Shown one piece after another: positions 59,668-64,000 of a stretch of DNA of 64,000 nt (position 1 is its first letter; every line of letters begins with the position of its first letter). The translations under genes and the position numbers were made by a program. The notes under the pieces are model-generated. The model had not been told where the DNA came from, did no database searches, and saw only the letters and a program-made list of their open reading frames with translations. Source of the stretch: CBDDFN01 sp965227065 (GTDB taxonomy: Bacteria > Pseudomonadota > Alphaproteobacteria > SPJN01); assembly GCA_965227065.1 (NCBI GenBank), contig CBDDFN010000009.1:303149-367148 (forward strand). The letters run 5' to 3'.

Positions 59668-61857
59668 TTAGAAGGCAGCCCGGAAGGTCAGCGTGATCAC
59701 CCGGCTTGATTCCTCATTCTGGGTTTCAAACTCGTCCACATCATTGGCGGCGATGGCGGCTTTAAGCTCGGCGGCGCTGTCACCGTCAAACTTGGTCTTG
59801 AACTCATCCTTGTTGGCGTCAAGCAGGTTGGTGCCCGACAGGCGGATCACCATGCCCTTGCCCAGACGCTGTTCGATGAAGACGTCAAGATTGCCGTCAT
59901 AGGTGGTCTTTTCGATCTCATCGGGGTCGATGGCGAAGGACGCGCCGCGCTTCTGATAGGAGACGCCAAAGGCGGTGCCGGTCTGTTCAATCGAATGGAT
60001 GAAGCCGACATTGAGGATATAGTTCGGCTGATCGCGGAAGCGGCGCTCATCGCCGGTGAAGGGGTCGTCGGTTTGCGAGTCGATCCAGGTGAAGGAGCCG
60101 AACACGCCGGTGTCGGGCATGTTGAACAGGGTGAGCGGCGAGGAGACGTCAAACTCGACCCCCCAGATTTGACCCGATCCGATATTGCGGGGACGGAAAA
60201 TAGTGCCCGAGCCTGAACCGGTTGAGACGCCGGTCGACACAGCCTCGATCAAGCCTGAGATATTGCGGAAGAAGCCGTTCAAACCGATCACGCCGGTCTG
60301 ACCCAGCGCGCGTTCGACACCGAGGTCAAAACCCCAGGCTGTTTCCTGATTCAGACGCGGATTGCCGACCAGAATATCGTCATCGCCGGGCTCTTCCTCC
60401 GTGATGATCGGCGTCAGAAGATCAAAGTTCGGGCGGCGCACGGTGCGGGCGGCTGAAAAACGGATCTGGTCGGTGTCGGTCAGCTCATAACGCAGGTGAA
60501 CCGAAGGGTTGAGGCGTTTGGTGTTGACCTCGCCTGAGCCGACATCACCGCCAAAGCCGATGCCGCGAATGTCGCGCTGGGTGGTTTCATAGCGTGCACC
60601 TGCTTCGACGAACATGCCGCGAAACAGCTGGAATTCAACCTTGGCAAAAGGGTCGATCCGGGTTTCTTCCAGGTCAATGCGGAACAGATCACCATCAATG
60701 TCCTGGTCGGTGTCGCGGCGCTTGTGCACCACATCAAGGCCCATCTTGATTGTCAGGCCATCGGCGATGTCCTGTTCGGCGGCGGCGGTGCCAAAGAACG
60801 TGTCGTCATCAGTATCGATGGTTTCCACTTCATCCAGCGCAAGCGGGTCGCCCGCGTCGGCTTCAAAGGCGAGGTTGCGAATATCGTCGATGAATTTGGT
60901 GTATCCGAAGACCAGCTCCATCTCGCCATTGCCGACAGGGTGGGTGAATTCGGCCTGGGTTGTGAAATTGAGCTGCTCGATAAACTCTTTCTGGGCCTCA
61001 AGCTCCTCAAGGGTCATCGCGCCGAACGGGCCTTCAAACTTCTCAACGGTTTCGCGCTCTTCCCGGTCGGTGAAGACCGCAAAATTCGACCAGACCAACT
61101 CGCCCTCATGAATGGGCATATCGATCTCGAAGCTCGCCGAATAGTCGATGCCGTCGCGCGTGTCCTGCTCTGTCTCAAGCTCTTCATCAAAGGCGCCGGT
61201 ATCGTCGAAAATCTTGGTGATTTTCTTTTTGGGGTTGAAGCGCTGCTGGACATCGAGGTGCGCCATATAGTTGGCCTCGCCGAGTGATCCGGCATGGGCG
61301 ATGGCGGCCGATCCGCGGAAATCTCCGCTGTCATGGGCAATGCCGCTCAAGCGGACATAGCCGCCTTCAAGCGTCGCGCCCTCGCGCAGGATGACATTGA
61401 CAGTGCCGCCGATGCCGTCAGAGGACATATCGGCCGACGGGCTGCGGATGATCTCAATGCGTTCGATCAGCTCGGCGGGGATTCGGTCAACAAAGAAACT
61501 GCGGTCATTTTCTGCGCCGGGGATCTGGCGGCCATCGATCAGGATTTGCGTATAGGCGGTGTTGAGCCCGCGCAACTGCGCGCCATCATATTCCCCGACA
61601 TCAGAGGTGAAGGACACGCCGGGCGTGCGGCGCAGCGCATCGCCCACCGAAACCGGCTCAAAGCGCTGGAAATATTCCAGATCGTAAGACAGGACCGGAT
61701 TGGTAATGGTCAGCCGGTCGCGGTGAATGACCTCGCCATAGACAACGATCTCGTCAACTTTCCGCTTGGGGTCCTTGGCGAGCGCCGGTGCGGTCAATAC
61801 GGACAAGGCAACACCGGCCATCAGCGTGCGGTGGAGTGCAATCATGCCAAATTTCAT
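59668..61857 (-). CDS. TonB-dependent receptor
   Basis: This outer-membrane receptor takes up a large ligand with energy from TonB. The start at 61857 (MKFGMIALHRTLMAGVALSV) gives a signal peptide ending APALA and is preceded by GAGGGG. The 729-residue protein has the plug domain (VSVGDALRRTPGVSFTSDVGEYDGAQLRGL, ILIDGRQIPGAENDRS) and a barrel ending in the aromatic TLTFRAAF. A phytase gene is divergent with a 167-base gap, which suggests that the ligand may be a phosphorylated inositol or a breakdown product; this is inference. Confidence 0.93.
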   Translation of the reverse strand: MKFGMIALHRTLMAGVALSVLTAPALAKDPKRKVDEIVVYGEVIHRDRLTITNPVLSYDLEYFQRFEPVSVGDALRRTPGVSFTSDVGEYDGAQLRGLNTAYTQILIDGRQIPGAENDRSFFVDRIPAELIERIEIIRSPSADMSSDGIGGTVNVILREGATLEGGYVRLSGIAHDSGDFRGSAAIAHAGSLGEANYMAHLDVQQRFNPKKKITKIFDDTGAFDEELETEQDTRDGIDYSASFEIDMPIHEGELVWSNFAVFTDREERETVEKFEGPFGAMTLEELEAQKEFIEQLNFTTQAEFTHPVGNGEMELVFGYTKFIDDIRNLAFEADAGDPLALDEVETIDTDDDTFFGTAAAEQDIADGLTIKMGLDVVHKRRDTDQDIDGDLFRIDLEETRIDPFAKVEFQLFRGMFVEAGARYETTQRDIRGIGFGGDVGSGEVNTKRLNPSVHLRYELTDTDQIRFSAARTVRRPNFDLLTPIITEEEPGDDDILVGNPRLNQETAWGFDLGVERALGQTGVIGLNGFFRNISGLIEAVSTGVSTGSGSGTIFRPRNIGSGQIWGVEFDVSSPLTLFNMPDTGVFGSFTWIDSQTDDPFTGDERRFRDQPNYILNVGFIHSIEQTGTAFGVSYQKRGASFAIDPDEIEKTTYDGNLDVFIEQRLGKGMVIRLSGTNLLDANKDEFKTKFDGDSAAELKAAIAANDVDEFETQNEESSRVITLTFRAAF

Positions 61858-62024
61858 CGGTCCCATCCCCTCTGGCGCCCGTTCGATCATCAGGCGCGGT
61901 GGTGCGTCTTTTTGCTGAAATCAAACTGTGCTAGCCCCCCAACTGGGCAAGCGGGGCGACCCTAAAAATGGGTCGTGACGCTTCGGTTACGAACAAAAGA
62001 CACATCAGCCACAGGCGGGAGTTC

Positions 62025-63089
62025 ATGATGGTGCGACGCATATTTGTCACAGAATTGGTGCTGGGCATGGCCGCCCTTGGGCTTCTAAGCGGCTGCGGCG
62101 AGCCGGTTGAAACCGTTTCGATCACCGCGAAGGCCGAAACGGAGCAGGTGTTGAGCGTTGGCGATGCTGCCGATGACCCCGCCATCTGGCGCAACAGCGC
62201 CGATCCGGCATCGAGCCTGGTGTTCGGCACCGACAAGAAAGCTGGTCTGTATGTCTATGGCCTCAATGGCAAGGTCATTCAGTTCCTGCCTGTGGGCCGG
62301 GTCAACAATGTCGATCTGGTCGAAGCGCCGGAGTTTGGCGGTGTGGTGGTGGCGGCGAGCAACCGCACGACGCCGGGAGTGTCGCTGTTCAAGTTCGTGC
62401 CGGGGGCGGCCCAGACCGTGCCGTTCAATCCCGGATTTCTGCCGCTTGATGTCGCCGAGCCTTACGGGCTGTGCATGGCCAAGACGGGCGAGACCATTCA
62501 GATCGCGGTGACGTCAAAGCAGGGCGATCTGCGCCTGATCACGCTGCGGCGCGAAAATGGTGTGGTGGTCAGCGATATCATCGCGCTGCCCAAGCTTGGG
62601 TCGGTGTCGGAAGGCTGCGTGTTTGATGCCAAGGTCGGCCATCTGTATGTGGCTGAGGAAAATGTCGGCATTTGGCGGCTTGGGGTTGGGCAAGGCGCAG
62701 ATCCTGCACCGGCCATGTTTGCCGAACTTGATGGCGCCATCCTCAATGCCGACATTGAAGGGCTCGCGCTCGACAAGTCTGTTAGCCCGCCTTTGCTCGT
62801 CGCCTCCAGCCAGTCCGATAACGCCTATGCGGTGTTCGACACAGGCTCAGGCGACTTTATCGGCAAGTTCAAAGTCGCAGCATCCGAGTTGATTGACGGG
62901 GCAAGTCACACTGACGGGATTGATCTCGCGCCGGGCGATTTCGGGGCCGATTTCCCCAATGGATTGCTTGTCGTTCAGGATGATTCCAACAGCGGCGCGG
63001 ATGCACCCCAAACCAATCAGGGGGGTGAAAAAGGCCAGAACTTCAAGTTTATCTCCTGGGCGGATGTGCTGACGGCGCTTGGCCGATAA
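62025..63089 (+). CDS. Beta-propeller phytase, lipoprotein
   Basis: The 354-residue protein starts at 62025, after GGCGGGAG, and has a lipoprotein signal with lipobox LSGC. It is the beta-propeller phytase fold with the family motif DAADDPAIW (about residues 47-55) and RVNNVDL, which carry calcium ligands. It releases phosphate from phytate at the cell surface. The TonB receptor faces it and may import products. The length is close to the usual size of the family. Confidence 0.9.
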   Translation: MMVRRIFVTELVLGMAALGLLSGCGEPVETVSITAKAETEQVLSVGDAADDPAIWRNSADPASSLVFGTDKKAGLYVYGLNGKVIQFLPVGRVNNVDLVEAPEFGGVVVAASNRTTPGVSLFKFVPGAAQTVPFNPGFLPLDVAEPYGLCMAKTGETIQIAVTSKQGDLRLITLRRENGVVVSDIIALPKLGSVSEGCVFDAKVGHLYVAEENVGIWRLGVGQGADPAPAMFAELDGAILNADIEGLALDKSVSPPLLVASSQSDNAYAVFDTGSGDFIGKFKVAASELIDGASHTDGIDLAPGDFGADFPNGLLVVQDDSNSGADAPQTNQGGEKGQNFKFISWADVLTALGR

Positions 63090-63183
63090 ACAAACTTAGG
63101 GCAGCCGGATCAGCTCCGCGCTTCTCCGGCTTGCTTTCCCAAACCGTGCGTCCCACTCTTTGCTGAAAAGAGAGGGAGGCTCC

Positions 63184-63936
63184 ATGACGCACAACAAATC
63201 CAGTCTGGACAAAGCCTGTCTGGTGATCGGCGCTGGCGATGATACAGGCGGTGCGATTGCACGCGCCTTTGCGCGAGAGGGCTATACCGCCTGCATCACA
63301 CGCCGCCCGCGTCATGCCGATGCGCTCGAAGCGCTGGCCCAATCGATCCGCGACGATGGTGGCAAGGCACGGGCCTTTCCATCCGATGCGCGCGATGAAG
63401 AGGAGATGACCGGCCTGATCGACACGATTGAGGCCGATGTCGGCCCGCTTGAAGTGGCCGTATTCAATATCGGCGCGAACGTTCATTTCTCCGTTCTGGA
63501 AACCACGACCCGCGTCTATCGCAAAGTGTGGGAAATGGCGGCCTTTTCAGGCTTCATGATGGGCCGGGAAGCCGCGCGCGTGATGGTGCCGCGCGGGCGG
63601 GGCACGATCCTGTTTACCGGCGCAACGGCCAGCGTGCGCGGGCAGGCCGGGTTCTCCGCCTTTTCGGGTGCCAAACATGCGGTGCGCGCCTTGGCACAAA
63701 GCATGGCGCGGGAACTTGGCCCGCATAATATTCATGTCGCCCATGTGATTGTCGATGGTGCAATCGATTCCAACTTCATCCGCGAAACCTATGCCGATCA
63801 TGTCGATCAGATGCGCGCGGAGGATGCGATCCTGTCTCCCGATGAGATCGCCAAGAATTATGTCTGGCTGCACAATCAGCATCGCAGCGCCTGGACCCAT
63901 GAACTTGATCTGAGACCCTGGAAAGAAAAGTGGTGA
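63184..63936 (+). CDS. SDR-family protein with Phe in place of catalytic Tyr
   Basis: The start at 63184 follows GGGAGG (63174-63179). The 250-residue protein has the classical Rossmann motif GAGDDTGGAIARAF at about 16-29 and a FTGATAS segment that supplies the catalytic Ser. The usual YxxxK reads F160-S-G-A-K164, so the Tyr is replaced by Phe. The fold is clear, but activity may be changed or absent. It lies six bases before the start of the next gene, which resembles an isomerase of aromatic degradation. Confidence 0.85.
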   Translation: MTHNKSSLDKACLVIGAGDDTGGAIARAFAREGYTACITRRPRHADALEALAQSIRDDGGKARAFPSDARDEEEMTGLIDTIEADVGPLEVAVFNIGANVHFSVLETTTRVYRKVWEMAAFSGFMMGREAARVMVPRGRGTILFTGATASVRGQAGFSAFSGAKHAVRALAQSMARELGPHNIHVAHVIVDGAIDSNFIRETYADHVDQMRAEDAILSPDEIAKNYVWLHNQHRSAWTHELDLRPWKEKW

Positions 63937-63941
63937 GCCCC

Positions 63942-64000
63942 ATGACCCGAACCATTGAATTCATTTTCGACTTTGGCAGCCCCAACGCCTATTTCGCCAA
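63942..64000 (+). CDS. HCCA isomerase/DsbA-like protein, start only
   Basis: Only the first 19 residues are in the window (MTRTIEFIFDFGSPNAYFA). The FDFGSPNAYFA motif is typical of 2-hydroxychromene-2-carboxylate isomerases in the DsbA/GST-kappa superfamily. The start is five bases after the SDR stop, so both genes probably form an operon. The rest lies outside the window. Confidence 0.7.
   Translation, partial: MTRTIEFIFDFGSPNAYFA

Overview
The window looks like part of an alphaproteobacterial chromosome that carries a genomic island. The evidence is the protein families present (a MOBP relaxase of the type found on alphaproteobacterial plasmids, DUF2231 and SO_0444-type metal proteins, a beta-propeller phytase beside a TonB receptor, a GFA protein and PurU), the many ATGA-overlapping operons, and a visible change of base composition near 42.2 kb. 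Left of that point codon use is mixed and AT-tolerant; to the right it is clearly GC-rich. The species cannot be fixed from the window.

Region 1 (1 to 6.8 kb) is a mobilization module. It has an unknown protein, an ankyrin-like protein, a VirD4/TraG-type coupling protein without membrane segments (minus strand), a small conserved protein, a hairpin-rich non-coding stretch that is a candidate origin of transfer, a MobC-like protein, a relaxase, an unknown protein and an orphan HicB-like protein. No VirB-type secretion genes and no integrase are in the window.

Region 2 (6.8 to 25.3 kb) is a large metal-resistance array. A Czc-type RND system (divalent cation efflux) is followed by a copper block (DUF5676 protein, CsoR repressor with its operator, multicopper oxidase CopA, CopB, DUF2231 protein, Cu/Zn permease, methyltransferase) and then a Cus-type RND system (Cu/Ag efflux). 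Each segment opens with a small secreted Cys/His-bearing protein.

Region 3 (25.4 to 28.8 kb, minus strand) is a two-gene AAA ATPase plus subtilisin-like protease pair that matches the IetAS toxin-antitoxin/phage-defence organisation.

Region 4 (29.0 to 42.0 kb) is a second, diverged czc-cus array without the copper block. A 34-bp imperfect direct repeat flanks it. The repeats end in CCCCCGCAACCAA, which contains the 3' end sequence of initiator tRNA-fMet. A third copy of that end lies at 42185. I read this as tandem accretion of related islands at a tRNA-fMet attachment site; the second array would be a cis-mobilizable, integrase-less segment.

Region 5 (42.2 to 64 kb) looks like resident chromosome. 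In order it holds a CPBP-type membrane protein; a saccharopine-dehydrogenase-like enzyme, a ketopantoate-reductase-like protein and PurU; a minus-strand RND multidrug operon (adaptor, pump, outer-membrane factor) with an aldose-epimerase-like gene; a divergent TetR-HlyD-ABC exporter operon; a GST, GFA and phosphotriesterase-like run; a cation/proton antiporter; a TonB receptor divergent from a beta-propeller phytase; an SDR protein; and the start of an HCCA-isomerase-like gene. Assignments rest on reading the translated sequences; no database search was run.
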